DNA of 13,956 nt. Source: Syntrophomonas sp. UBA4911 (GTDB lineage Bacteria; Bacillota; Syntrophomonadia; Syntrophomonadales; Syntrophomonadaceae). Positions 7,052-13,956 of the stretch are shown here, one piece after another; within the stretch, counting starts at the first letter, position 1, and the number at the start of each line of letters is the position of its first letter. The notes beneath the pieces are model-generated. The model searched no databases, was not told the DNA's origin, and worked only from the letters and a program-made list of their open reading frames with translations. A program made the position numbers and the translations under genes. Location of the stretch: positions 6,269 to 20,224 of the forward strand of contig DHCD01000105.1 of assembly GCA_002398105.1 (NCBI GenBank), read 5' to 3'.

Positions 7052-7998
7052 TGGAGATGAGGGTCCGTCTGCAGAGAATATTTCCGCAGCTTCTGCTTTC
7101 CGGAGTGCTATTATTATTAATTGTGGCTTTGAGTCTGACCTCAGAATACTTTTTATCCTGGGAGAATTTCCGGAATATTTTAGATCAGAGTTCTGTTCAT
7201 ATTTTATTGGCAATTGGTATGACCTTTGTAATAGCCAGCGGCGGTATTGACCTATCGGTAGGCAACGTAGCCGCTCTCAGCGGTGTAGTAATGGCAGTGG
7301 CCATGAAGTCCGGTACAGAAGTCCTCCCGGCTGTGTTTCTGGGTTTTCTGACTGCACTTCTGTTTGGTTTGGTAAATGGCCTGGTGATTTCTTATATTAA
7401 AGTAAATCCATTTATCACCACCTTGGCGACAATGTCCATCGCCCGGGGAGCGGCTCTTATTCTGACCGGCGGAGTATCCATTTACGGTTTCTCAGCCGAC
7501 TTTAAATTCTGGGGAACAGGCTCAATCGGACCGATCAACCCGCCTATCCTGTTGGCGTTTATTTTTTTGATCGTGGGCCTTTTTCTCTTGTCTTATACTC
7601 TTTGGGGCAAATACAGCCTGGCTTTAGGCGGTAATGGCGAAGCTTTACGTCGTACCGGGGCCAATGTCAATTTTTACCAGATCAGTATTTACTGTTTTTC
7701 CACCTTATGCGCGGCAGCCGCAGGACTGATTATGACTGCAAGGCTCAACTCAGCCGCGCCGTTAGCCGGTGCAACTTATGAAATGAATGCCATAGCGGCC
7801 GTAGTTTTAGGCGGCGCCAGTATGAAGGGGGGCAAAGCTTCCATCTTCGGCACTTTTATTGGCTGTCTGACCCTGGGAGTGTTGAGGAACGGGCTGACTA
7901 TGCTGGCCGTCCCCACTTATTACCAGCAATTATTTACCGGCATCATCATTCTGGTTGCCATCATAGTTTCCGAGTTGCGCAGTAAGGCAGAACAATAA
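7051..7998 (+). CDS. RbsC-type ABC transporter permease
   Basis: A 315-residue integral membrane permease of the ribose/xylose/autoinducer-2 branch (BPD_transp_2). Family features visible are IASGGIDLSVGNVAALSG in the first third, NPFITTLATMSIARGAALI in the middle, and the coupling segment VLGGASMKGGKASIFGTFIG followed by GVLRNGLTML near the C-terminus. About 8-10 hydrophobic segments are present, and the length is usual for RbsC. The start overlaps the ATPase stop. The protein most likely works as a homodimer with two copies of the ATPase and with the binding protein encoded three genes downstream. The substrate cannot be deduced from the permease alone. Confidence 0.93.
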   Translation: MEMRVRLQRIFPQLLLSGVLLLLIVALSLTSEYFLSWENFRNILDQSSVHILLAIGMTFVIASGGIDLSVGNVAALSGVVMAVAMKSGTEVLPAVFLGFLTALLFGLVNGLVISYIKVNPFITTLATMSIARGAALILTGGVSIYGFSADFKFWGTGSIGPINPPILLAFIFLIVGLFLLSYTLWGKYSLALGGNGEALRRTGANVNFYQISIYCFSTLCAAAAGLIMTARLNSAAPLAGATYEMNAIAAVVLGGASMKGGKASIFGTFIGCLTLGVLRNGLTMLAVPTYYQQLFTGIIILVAIIVSELRSKAEQ

Positions 7999-8011
7999 AA
8001 GAGGTGTAGCA

Positions 8012-9073
8012 ATGAAAACACTTACCATACCAAAGGATGAAATGACACCGATCGAACGTTCCCGGGCCATCAAAGCCGGCCAGTCTTATGATCGGATACC
8101 GTGCAGTCCAATGGTTGCGGAACATGTCATCTGGTCAACGGGCATTACCGTAAAAGATTATCTATATAACCCCAAACTGGCGGCAGAAGCCCAGGCCAAA
8201 GCCTTTGAATATTTCGGCTACGATAGTGTAAGCGTCAGCCCCGACCATCATGGCTTTGCCGAAGCAATGGGATGCAAATTCAGGTATACCGATGACGAAA
8301 GGCCTCAAATTGCCGAGTATTGTTTAAAGAATCTGGAGGATATTGATAAATTAGAGCCGGTAGACCCTAAAAAGACCGGGCGCTTAAAGCTGTGCCTGGA
8401 AGCTGTGGCCCGCCTGCAGGAACTGGTCGGTGATAAGGTAAAGGTGGGCAGCGGAATGGGCGGCCCCCTGACCTGCGCGTCATTCATACGCGGAGCCGAC
8501 CATCTTTTAAGAGATATGAAAAAAAATCCTGAGGCGGTTCATAAAATAATGGCGGTCAATACGCAAAACCTGATCAACTACATGGCAGCCTGCTGGGAAT
8601 ATGGTGTCGGCTGCAGCGTAGGGGATTCTTTTGCATCCTGTACCGTGATCAGTCCTAAAGATTTCAGGATTTTTGTAAAACCCTATTTAAAGAAAATTGC
8701 TGATTGGCAGATCAAACATATTGGTGGCGCCGGCAATTTGCATATTTGCGGCGACAGCAGACCGTTATGGGACGATATGGCGGAACTCGGCTTTTCCTCA
8801 GTCAGTTTGGACAATGCCATGGATTTAGCCGAAGCCAAAGAAGTTATGGGTAAAAAGGTTGCCCTTAAAGGCAATGTCAAGCCGGTGGAAATAATGCTTT
8901 ATGGCACAGTTGAAGATGTGATGAGAGCATCCCGGGAATGCATTGATAAGTGCATTGATAACCCCCGGGGCTATACCTTAAGCAGCGGCTGTACCTTGCC
9001 GATTCATACTCCCATAGAAAATGTGGAGGCAATGGTGAACGCAGCCCGGCTCTGGGGCAGATTAAAAAATTAA
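8012..9073 (+). CDS. MtaA-like zinc methyltransferase, UroD superfamily
   Basis: A 353-residue protein of the uroporphyrinogen-decarboxylase fold family. It is better read as a cobamide-dependent-type methyltransferase than as a heme enzyme, because it has the zinc-binding pattern of MtaA/MtbA: H244-x-C246 in LHICGDS and C327 in LSSGCTLP, 80 residues between the cysteines. The arginine-rich N-terminal substrate motif of true UroD is absent. In MtaA/MtbA, zinc activates the thiol of coenzyme M to accept a methyl group from a methyl-corrinoid protein; the acceptor here is unknown. The ATG follows GAGGTG (8001-8006), 13 nt after the permease stop. Being embedded in a transporter operon suggests it acts on the imported compound or on methyl groups released from it. 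No corrinoid protein gene is in the window. Confidence 0.85.
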   Translation: MKTLTIPKDEMTPIERSRAIKAGQSYDRIPCSPMVAEHVIWSTGITVKDYLYNPKLAAEAQAKAFEYFGYDSVSVSPDHHGFAEAMGCKFRYTDDERPQIAEYCLKNLEDIDKLEPVDPKKTGRLKLCLEAVARLQELVGDKVKVGSGMGGPLTCASFIRGADHLLRDMKKNPEAVHKIMAVNTQNLINYMAACWEYGVGCSVGDSFASCTVISPKDFRIFVKPYLKKIADWQIKHIGGAGNLHICGDSRPLWDDMAELGFSSVSLDNAMDLAEAKEVMGKKVALKGNVKPVEIMLYGTVEDVMRASRECIDKCIDNPRGYTLSSGCTLPIHTPIENVEAMVNAARLWGRLKN

Positions 9074-9088
9074 CGAGGGGGTGAGAAA

Positions 9089-10027
9089 ATGATAAAAACG
9101 GTCTTGGGCTTAGGTACGGCTACAATGGATGTTGTATTGCAATGTGACAACCTGCCTGCCGCAGACGAATTCGAAATAATCAGAAATGAGCAGATAGTGT
9201 CAGGCGGCAGCTGTGCCAATATGCTGGTGACATTGGCCCAGTTGGGGGTAAAAGCCAAGCAAATAGCCAAAATAGGAAATGACAGCCTGGGCAGGATATT
9301 TCGGGAAGAACTTCTTCAAGCGGGTGTTGACGACAGCCTGCTCATGACTATTCCCCAGGGGCAAACCATGCACACCTATATTATCGTTGCCGCTAATGGA
9401 GAACATACTATCTTTGCCAATATGGGCGATTGCATCATGAACTTACAGGCCGAAGAAATCACGGCGGCTATGCTGGAAGGCGTCGACCTGTTTTACACGG
9501 ATATATTTCCTGCCCAACCGGCTATTGCAATGGCAAAGCTTTGCGCCGCAAAGAATATCCCGGTGGTTTTTTGCCTGCAATGCCCGGCGGAAATAATGGG
9601 TAAGATAGGCGTGAAAAAAGGAGAAATTGAGGAGATGCTTTCTCTGACCGACCTGTTTATATCCGGCCGCAGCGGTTATGCCAGCCTGGTAGATACCGAA
9701 AATTATGAAGCAGCTCTAAGCCTTCTTTATAAAAAATCTCCGACTCCATGGGGAATGATTTGCACGGCTGGAGACAACGGGGCAATATGGCTGGATAAAG
9801 ACGGAGAAATAAGGGCCAGACCTTATGAAATCGTGCCTGCCGATACCACCGGGGCTGGAGATTGTTTTCTGGGAGGCCTGATCTACAGCTATTTTGTAAA
9901 GGGGCAAACCAGACAGCAGGCCATGGACTTCGCCTCGGCAACAGCCGCCATAAAATGCATGCAGCCAGGCCCCAGGATAAAGGCCGATGCCAGGATGATC
10001 CATGAGTTTATGGCCGGCAGAGCATAA
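9089..10027 (+). CDS. PfkB-family carbohydrate kinase
   Basis: A 312-residue ribokinase-like (PfkB) kinase that transfers phosphate from ATP to a hydroxyl of a sugar, nucleoside or similar small molecule in the cytoplasm. The N-terminal part has the family glycine motif VSGGSCANMLVTLAQLG, which helps bind substrate. The C-terminal signature DTTGAGDCFLGGL (from D252) contains the anion hole and the predicted catalytic base D258. The length is normal. The start ATG follows a GAGGGGGTGA ribosome site, 15 nt after the methyltransferase stop, so the genes are co-transcribed. In this setting it probably phosphorylates and traps the imported compound, or a product of the methyltransferase. Ribokinase, adenosine kinase or 5-dehydro-2-deoxygluconokinase specificity cannot be separated by eye. 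Confidence 0.9.
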   Translation: MIKTVLGLGTATMDVVLQCDNLPAADEFEIIRNEQIVSGGSCANMLVTLAQLGVKAKQIAKIGNDSLGRIFREELLQAGVDDSLLMTIPQGQTMHTYIIVAANGEHTIFANMGDCIMNLQAEEITAAMLEGVDLFYTDIFPAQPAIAMAKLCAAKNIPVVFCLQCPAEIMGKIGVKKGEIEEMLSLTDLFISGRSGYASLVDTENYEAALSLLYKKSPTPWGMICTAGDNGAIWLDKDGEIRARPYEIVPADTTGAGDCFLGGLIYSYFVKGQTRQQAMDFASATAAIKCMQPGPRIKADARMIHEFMAGRA

Positions 10028-10088
10028 ATCTGGATGGGATCATACTTCCTAGAGTATAAAAGTTTATTTAAATATTAAGGAGGAACAT

Positions 10089-11183
10089 ATGAGTAAGAAG
10101 AATGACTGGAAAAAGATTTTGTTGCTGGTGATGTCCCTGCTGCTTATATCCGTATTGGCGTTCGGATGCGGCAGCAAAGAGGACCCAAGCAAAAAAGATG
10201 CGGACCAAACTGAAAAAACTCCGGTTTCAACCATTGACAATGCCTTATTGAAAGATGCAGAAGCGAAAATGCTGGAGGCATTGGCACCGTTGCCTGAAAT
10301 GGGTAAGGGTGAAAAAATCGGAGCGATTGCTTTCAGTATGACCAATCCGTTTTGGGTAACCGTTGAAGAAGGCTACAAGGACGCTGCCAAAGAATACGGA
10401 GTGACGGTAGATGTTGTAGCCGCACCCAACGAGGCGGATGAAGCCGGCCAGCTGGAGGCGTTCAATACCTTATTGGCTAAAGATTATAATGCTTTTGCCA
10501 TTTCCGCCATGACCCCCTTTAATTTGGTTCCCGGAGTAGCAGCCGCCAATGAAAAAGGGCTTAAGGTAGTGGCCGTAGGTACAAACATTGATGCCGATGC
10601 GGCTAAGGACGCCAAGGCAGTGGTAGAAGCCTTTGTTACCTCTGACTTTAAAGAACAGGGCAAAATGGGCGCCGAATATATTATGAAAAAAATCGGCGGC
10701 CCCGCCAAAGTTGCTGTGATTCAGGGACAAGCCGGAGCCGACAACAGTGAGCAAAGAAAAGAAGGCGCCATTGAAGGTTTCAAAGCTAATGGCGGTGAAG
10801 TGGTGGCCGTAGAAGCAGCAGATTGGGATGCCCAAAAAGCTTATGATATCGCCACCAATATACTGAAAGCCAATCCCGATTTAAGAGGCATTATGTGCGC
10901 CAACGACGACATGGCTTTGGGTGTGGTTGAAGCCATGAAGGCGGCCAACAAAAAAGACCAGGTAGTAGTATGTGGAATCGACTTCATTGACAATGCCCGT
11001 CAATCTATCATGGCCGGTGAATTAGACGGCTCTGTTGCCATGAGTCCATATCTTTTTGGAAAAGCCGGTTTGATTCTAGCCTTAAAAGCAACTCAGGGAC
11101 AGAAAATTGACACCGATATATTCTGGACCCCGATCGGTTTGATTACCGCTGATAATGTTGCCGAATATGACGGCTGGAAATAA
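10089..11183 (+). CDS. RbsB-like substrate-binding lipoprotein
   Basis: A 364-residue extracellular binding protein for the ABC transporter (periplasmic-binding protein type 1, Peripla_BP_4). The N-terminus is a lipoprotein signal: basic residues, a hydrophobic core (10-25) and a lipobox ending in C27 (AFGC), followed by a charged Ser/Lys/Asp-rich linker. The mature domain starts with GAIAFSMTNPFWVTVEEGY, the classical first strand of sugar-binding proteins, and includes the region around IMCANDDMALGVVEAM seen in RbsB-like proteins. It is preceded by AAGGAGG with 5-nt spacing, one of the best ribosome sites in the operon, fitting the need for excess binding protein. It is encoded last rather than first, behind a 61-nt gap, and is closed by a strong terminator. 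Confidence 0.93.
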   Translation: MSKKNDWKKILLLVMSLLLISVLAFGCGSKEDPSKKDADQTEKTPVSTIDNALLKDAEAKMLEALAPLPEMGKGEKIGAIAFSMTNPFWVTVEEGYKDAAKEYGVTVDVVAAPNEADEAGQLEAFNTLLAKDYNAFAISAMTPFNLVPGVAAANEKGLKVVAVGTNIDADAAKDAKAVVEAFVTSDFKEQGKMGAEYIMKKIGGPAKVAVIQGQAGADNSEQRKEGAIEGFKANGGEVVAVEAADWDAQKAYDIATNILKANPDLRGIMCANDDMALGVVEAMKAANKKDQVVVCGIDFIDNARQSIMAGELDGSVAMSPYLFGKAGLILALKATQGQKIDTDIFWTPIGLITADNVAEYDGWK

Positions 11184-11210
11184 TTCATTACCCCTGAATA
11201 ATTAAATTAC

Positions 11211-11243
11211 AAAAGAGGCTGTCTCAAAAAGATAGCCTCTTTT
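11211..11243 (+). terminator. Strong intrinsic terminator of the ABC operon
   Basis: AAAAGAGGCT (11211-11220) pairs perfectly with AGCCTCTTTT (11234-11243), and an inner TCT/AGA extends the stem. A T-run ends the right arm and an A-run begins the left, so it can work in both directions. It lies 27 nt past the binding-protein stop. Confidence 0.9.
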
Positions 11244-11262
11244 ACCATCGCTCGGCGCCAAT

Positions 11263-11284
11263 GCTGCTAAAGTGATAAAGCAGC
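11263..11284 (+). repeat. Short inverted repeat before the second methyltransferase-like gene
   Basis: GCTGCT (11263-11268) and AGCAGC (11279-11284) are reverse complements 10 nt apart, 44 nt upstream of the start codon. It may be a small operator or hairpin; no promoter was recognised nearby. Confidence 0.25.
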
Positions 11285-11327
11285 TAAAAGGACTGAATAA
11301 TTACCATTTTGTTTATGGAGTTTTATA

Positions 11328-12188
11328 ATGCCGGAAATACGCGAACCTTTTAAATGCCACATTCATAAAAATATTTTGACCGAGGACTTCTGCCGCGAGC
11401 ATAAGGCTTTGTTCCCTGCCGCCTATACCGATGCGGCGCCCATGGCTAGGCTTGGCATTGAATTGGCCCAAACCATTGGTAGCTCTTTGGTAATGGCGCC
11501 TTCTGATTATGCGGCCGAGGCGGAAGCTTATGGTGCAGAAGTCATCGGTTATAATGACATCTTTGGATTGAGGCCTGCCGGAACCTATCTCAGCACTATT
11601 GAAGAACTATCTGCATTACCTGCTATGGATCTTACCCAAGGCAGATTACCGGAAATCGTTAAAGCCATAAGTTTAATAGATGAAGCGGGATATACTCCAT
11701 GCTTGAATATAACCGGGCTTTTTTCTTTACTTGAAATATTGCTGCCGATAGATAAAGTCTTTGCCGCATGGCGGAAAAGGTCAAAAGTAATGCTGGATTT
11801 TTTATCCGGGTACGAGAAAAGCCTGATAGAATATATTACTTTGGCATTGACTGCCGGAGCGAAAGTAATTTCTTATAGCGATCCCCTCACCAGCCTGGAA
11901 ATACTGGGTAGAAAAAATGGGCAGCAAATCGCAGAAGAATTGCTATTGCCTTTTTTCCAGGAAATATCCCGCCTACCCAACAGCGGTATTATCCATGTTT
12001 GCGGAATATCGTCAGATATCCTGGCGATTGCTGATGTGAAATGGTTGGAAATAGAGTTGAAAACAAAAAAGTACTATACCGAAGCCATTGTCGAACAAGC
12101 CTTGTCAGTCCAGGGAATCAAGTTTTTGGGCTTCGGTTGTCTGCATCATAAAAGAAGCGCGCAGAAATTGACGCAGATAATGATTTAA
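11328..12188 (+). CDS. Short MtaA/UroD-superfamily protein
   Basis: A 286-residue protein distantly related to the methyltransferase of the preceding operon. It keeps the zinc-ligand pattern H223-x-C225 (IIHVCG) and a C-terminal cysteine C271 (GFGC), but the cysteines are 45 residues apart instead of about 75-80, and the protein is 60-70 residues shorter than usual. The segment between the ligands has apparently lost secondary-structure elements of the barrel. The N-terminal part (MARLGIELAQTIGSSLVMAPSDYAAEAEAYGAEV) fits the family layout. The ATG follows GGAG (11317-11320). It sits behind the operon terminator, so it is either separately transcribed or expressed by read-through, and has its own hairpin downstream. 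It could be a partner subunit, a methyltransferase for a different acceptor, or a specialised paralogue. Function unassigned. Confidence 0.75.
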   Translation: MPEIREPFKCHIHKNILTEDFCREHKALFPAAYTDAAPMARLGIELAQTIGSSLVMAPSDYAAEAEAYGAEVIGYNDIFGLRPAGTYLSTIEELSALPAMDLTQGRLPEIVKAISLIDEAGYTPCLNITGLFSLLEILLPIDKVFAAWRKRSKVMLDFLSGYEKSLIEYITLALTAGAKVISYSDPLTSLEILGRKNGQQIAEELLLPFFQEISRLPNSGIIHVCGISSDILAIADVKWLEIELKTKKYYTEAIVEQALSVQGIKFLGFGCLHHKRSAQKLTQIMI

Positions 12189-12240
12189 GGCCGTCCCCAC
12201 GTCTCCTGCATCGAAACAACCATCCTAACGCTGTAACTGA

Positions 12241-12278
12241 AATCTCCCGTTCCGGGCTGACGCCTGAAGCGGGAGATT
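12241..12278 (+). terminator. Hairpin terminator after the short methyltransferase-like gene
   Basis: AATCTCCCG (12241-12249) pairs perfectly with CGGGAGATT (12270-12278). TTC/GAA and GGC/GCC pairs extend the stem inward with one bulge. A short T-rich tract (GTCTTTGTT) follows. It lies 52 nt past the stop codon. Confidence 0.65.
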
Positions 12279-12367
12279 GTCTTTGTTGCCTGATATCAAC
12301 ACCATAACCGGGGTCAATTCATCAAGGCTTATTGGGATTATGCAAATCTATTGGGAGAATCAAAAAT

Positions 12368-12574
12368 CTAGACTCCTAAAATAACAAAGGGTGCTTTAAC
12401 AATAGCGGTTGTTTCAGAACCGATCTCAAGCCCCAAATCTTTCAAGGCCTCCATGGATATGGTCGATGTCATCGTTTTACCGCCTCCAATATCTACGACG
12501 ACTTTAGCATTGACGATTCCTTCCTGAATATCAATAACTGTACCCGGGTATTGGTTTCTGGCACTTAGCTTCAT
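12368..12574 (-). CDS. mop: Molybdenum-pterin/molybdate-binding protein (molbindin)
   Basis: A 68-residue protein consisting of a single Mop/TOBE domain, the small oligomeric fold that binds molybdate or tungstate in the cytoplasm. It starts with the family hallmark MKLSARNQ, followed by PGTVIDIQEGIVNAKV and an ISMEALKDLGL segment, ending in a KAPFVILGV strand; all match Clostridium pasteurianum Mop-like proteins in length and layout. The ATG is preceded by GGAGG with suitable spacing. Its role is molybdate storage or homeostasis for molybdo- or tungsto-enzymes. No mod transporter or cofactor gene is nearby. It lies 129 nt downstream of the permease gene on the same strand and might be co-transcribed with it. 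No clear terminator follows. Confidence 0.93.
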   Translation of the reverse strand: MKLSARNQYPGTVIDIQEGIVNAKVVVDIGGGKTMTSTISMEALKDLGLEIGSETTAIVKAPFVILGV

Positions 12575-12661
12575 TTTTCATTCCTCCGCTTATGGTTATT
12601 TATTGGCTGGCAATAATATTTTCTTAAAATTATCTCCATTTTTAGTTTTTTTATGCAGCCA

Positions 12662-12683
12662 GGGAGACAATTTGAACCGTCCC
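12662..12683 (-). repeat. GGGACGGTTC...GTCTCCC motif
   Basis: On the minus strand this reads GGGACGGTTC, six A/T-rich bases, then GTCTCC and a final C, an imperfect palindrome lying between the permease stop and mop. Related fragments occur at 12189-12206 (CCGTCCCC..GTCTCC) and 13932-13944 (GGGAGCCGTCTCC). I recall similar motifs as scattered intergenic repeats in Clostridia; this is not verified here. Confidence 0.3.
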
Positions 12684-12703
12684 TTGATCGCCCTTGCCAA
12701 GTC

Positions 12704-13627
12704 TTATAATGATGCCAGATATGCCACTATTGGAATCGTGACCACGGATAATAGAGTGGATGCAGCCATTAATTTGGTAGCGAAGGCGGTATCAAGGTCT
12801 GTCATTTGGGCAAAAATGACAGAATAAGCTGCTACCGGGCAAGCGGTCATTAATATAAGGGCCATTAAAGCCGTTGGGTCAATAGTCACCCAATGGAAAA
12901 GCAGAAGCATTATTCCCGGTATAGCTAGATTGCGCATTAAAATACCGGGCCATATCCATTTATCGTTAATAAGGGTATTGAATTTAATATGAGATATGTT
13001 GCTGCCTATGACCAGCATGGACAACGGAGTGTTGAGATCATACACATAGGTTATTCCGGTTGCTAAAAGGGAAGGAAGTTCTATTGAATACACGAAAAAA
13101 AATAACCCGATTATAAGCGCTATAATATTGGGATTAATAAGAATATTTAATAACTCCTTTTTGGAAAAGTTACCTTTGTATAAAGTCAGCCCATGCGTCC
13201 AGCAAAAAATATTAAAGACAGCCAGATAGGCGGCGGCGAAAAAAATGCCCCGAGTACCAAATATAGCATTAGCTAAAGGCAAACCCATGAATCCTGCGTT
13301 GGAATATACAGAACCAAACTGCAGTACCTTCCGGTGGGTACTATCCTTAACCATGCGCTTATTAAATGCAATTTTCCCTGCCAATACTGAAAAGATATGT
13401 ATAATTGCCGCACAGGCAAGAGCTATAAACAGATTATTTAACTCGTGGGTGCTAAATGGCTGCTGAAATGCCTTTATAATTACGCAGGGAGAAACAATAT
13501 AACATAAAATCAGGGTCATATCTTTGGCGCTGTCTTCGCGTATAAAGCGGAGTTTTCCCGCCAGGAATCCTATGGCCATCAGGAAGAATATTATTAAAAC
13601 TTGATTGAACGCTACGATAAAAGCCAA
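12704..13627 (-). CDS. Auxin efflux carrier (AEC) family permease
   Basis: A polytopic membrane protein of about 307 residues in the AEC family (PF03547), which exports or exchanges organic acids and similar compounds; bacterial members include malate and malonate carriers. About ten hydrophobic segments are visible in a 5+5 arrangement. Typical features are GFLAGKLRFI near the N-terminus, VLQFGSVYSNAGFMGLPLANAIFG around the first-half core, the SMLVIGSNIS motif in the second half, and AACPVAAYSVIFAQ-like sequence (here MTACPVAAYSVIFAQ) toward the end. I prefer the TTG at 13627: AAGGGAG (13636-13642) then has 8-nt spacing, whereas the TTG two codons earlier (13633) has only 2 nt. It is upstream of mop on the same strand. 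The substrate is unknown. Confidence 0.88.
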   Translation of the reverse strand: MAFIVAFNQVLIIFFLMAIGFLAGKLRFIREDSAKDMTLILCYIVSPCVIIKAFQQPFSTHELNNLFIALACAAIIHIFSVLAGKIAFNKRMVKDSTHRKVLQFGSVYSNAGFMGLPLANAIFGTRGIFFAAAYLAVFNIFCWTHGLTLYKGNFSKKELLNILINPNIIALIIGLFFFVYSIELPSLLATGITYVYDLNTPLSMLVIGSNISHIKFNTLINDKWIWPGILMRNLAIPGIMLLLFHWVTIDPTALMALILMTACPVAAYSVIFAQMTDLDTAFATKLMAASTLLSVVTIPIVAYLASL

Positions 13628-13667
13628 GATCAATGCTCCCTTGGTATCATTTTTAATGAGTCTGCAT

Positions 13668-13712
13668 TTTATGGGTTTTTTATTACTATACCTCTTTGCC
13701 CTTGCCCATAAA
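13668..13712. repeat. Operator-like inverted repeat at the AEC permease promoter
   Basis: TTTATGGG (13668-13675) and CCCATAAA (13705-13712) are perfect 8-bp reverse complements, 29 nt apart. On the minus strand they flank a -10-like TATAGT (13690-13685), with one half-site overlapping the -35 position and the other near the expected transcription start. Confidence 0.35.
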
Positions 13713-13713
13713 G
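13685..13713 (-). promoter_or_regulatory. Weak promoter candidate for the AEC permease gene
   Basis: TATAGT (13690-13685) with a 17-nt spacer to CTTTAT (13713-13708), about 55 nt upstream of the start codon. The -35 match is poor. Confidence 0.3.
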
Positions 13714-13819
13714 AACATTGTAGCCGAAACCAGCCGAGGATGAAGGAATATTTAAGGATCGAACACGGATAAATTTTATCACTTTCGAAGCCTCTATCCC
13801 AGTGATTAAGTTTTAGTAT

Positions 13820-13865
13820 AAAAAAGCAAAAAACTCCTACTGAACAATAGGGATCAGGTAGGAGT
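13820..13865 (-). terminator. Intrinsic terminator of a gene entering from the right
   Basis: ACTCCTAC (13833-13840) pairs perfectly with GTAGGAGT (13858-13865), and TGA/TCA extends the stem past one bulged base. On the minus strand the stem is followed by two T-runs (complement of 13828-13832 and 13820-13825), a textbook Rho-independent terminator. Confidence 0.85.
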
Positions 13866-13956
13866 CATCAGCTTTTTGAGAATTCGTGATATTAAATCTT
13901 GGCATAGCAAACTCCATTGTCGTTCGACCGAGGGAGCCGTCTCCTTAATTGAGTCA
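13854..13956 (-). other. Possible 3' end of a gene cut by the window edge
   Basis: Two minus-strand frames are open from the right edge. One runs 33 codons to a TGA at 13854-13856 inside the terminator stem, ending ILKKLMTPT. The other runs 21 codons to a TAA at 13892-13894, ending NDNGVCYAKI, 26 nt before the terminator, a more usual spacing. Neither is long enough to recognise. The terminator implies that some transcript ends here. Confidence 0.3.

Noticed and set aside
6635..7213. 192-codon open frame on the minus strand across the ATPase/permease junction
   Set aside because: It is antisense to two intact, motif-complete genes and shows no recognisable domain.

Overview
The window reads as a chromosomal segment of an anaerobic low-to-mid-GC Firmicute, probably of class Clostridia. 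The clues are strong AGGAGG-type Shine-Dalgarno sites, frequent TTG starts (at least three and probably four genes), a lipoprotein-type solute-binding protein, a molbindin, and zinc methyltransferases of the MtaA/UroD superfamily typical of strict anaerobes. The genus cannot be fixed from the sequence. I see no tRNA, rRNA, CRISPR array, transposase or phage gene.

Left part (1-5.8 kb) is housekeeping and ion/phosphate transport. A threonine synthase gene (thrC, minus strand) ends at a hairpin terminator. A membrane-anchored DUF2726-like protein (plus) converges with a NhaD/ArsB-superfamily antiporter (minus). A Na+/phosphate cotransporter with a C-terminal PhoU-like domain (plus) is divergent from the antiporter. 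The antiporter has a predicted promoter about 200 nt upstream of its start and a leader with two long hairpins. These pair only as minus-strand RNA because they rely on G-U wobbles, so this is a good candidate for a structured cis-regulatory RNA.

Middle part (6.1-12.3 kb) is the most interesting region. It is a tight plus-strand operon: a single-domain sugar-type ABC ATPase, a RbsC-type permease, an MtaA-like zinc methyltransferase (HxC-x80-C), a PfkB-family kinase and a lipoprotein substrate-binding protein, closed by a strong terminator. Directly after it is a second, shorter relative of the methyltransferase (HxC-x45-C) with its own terminator. Together they suggest uptake of a small sugar- or nucleoside-like, possibly methylated, compound, followed by phosphorylation and methyl transfer. 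No corrinoid protein or MtaB-type partner is in the window and the substrate is unknown. A 31-codon small ORF lies just before the operon.

Right part (12.3-14.0 kb) has a minus-strand molbindin (Mop) and an auxin-efflux-carrier family permease with a possible operator-like inverted repeat at its promoter. At the right edge a clear minus-strand intrinsic terminator marks the end of a gene lying outside the window.
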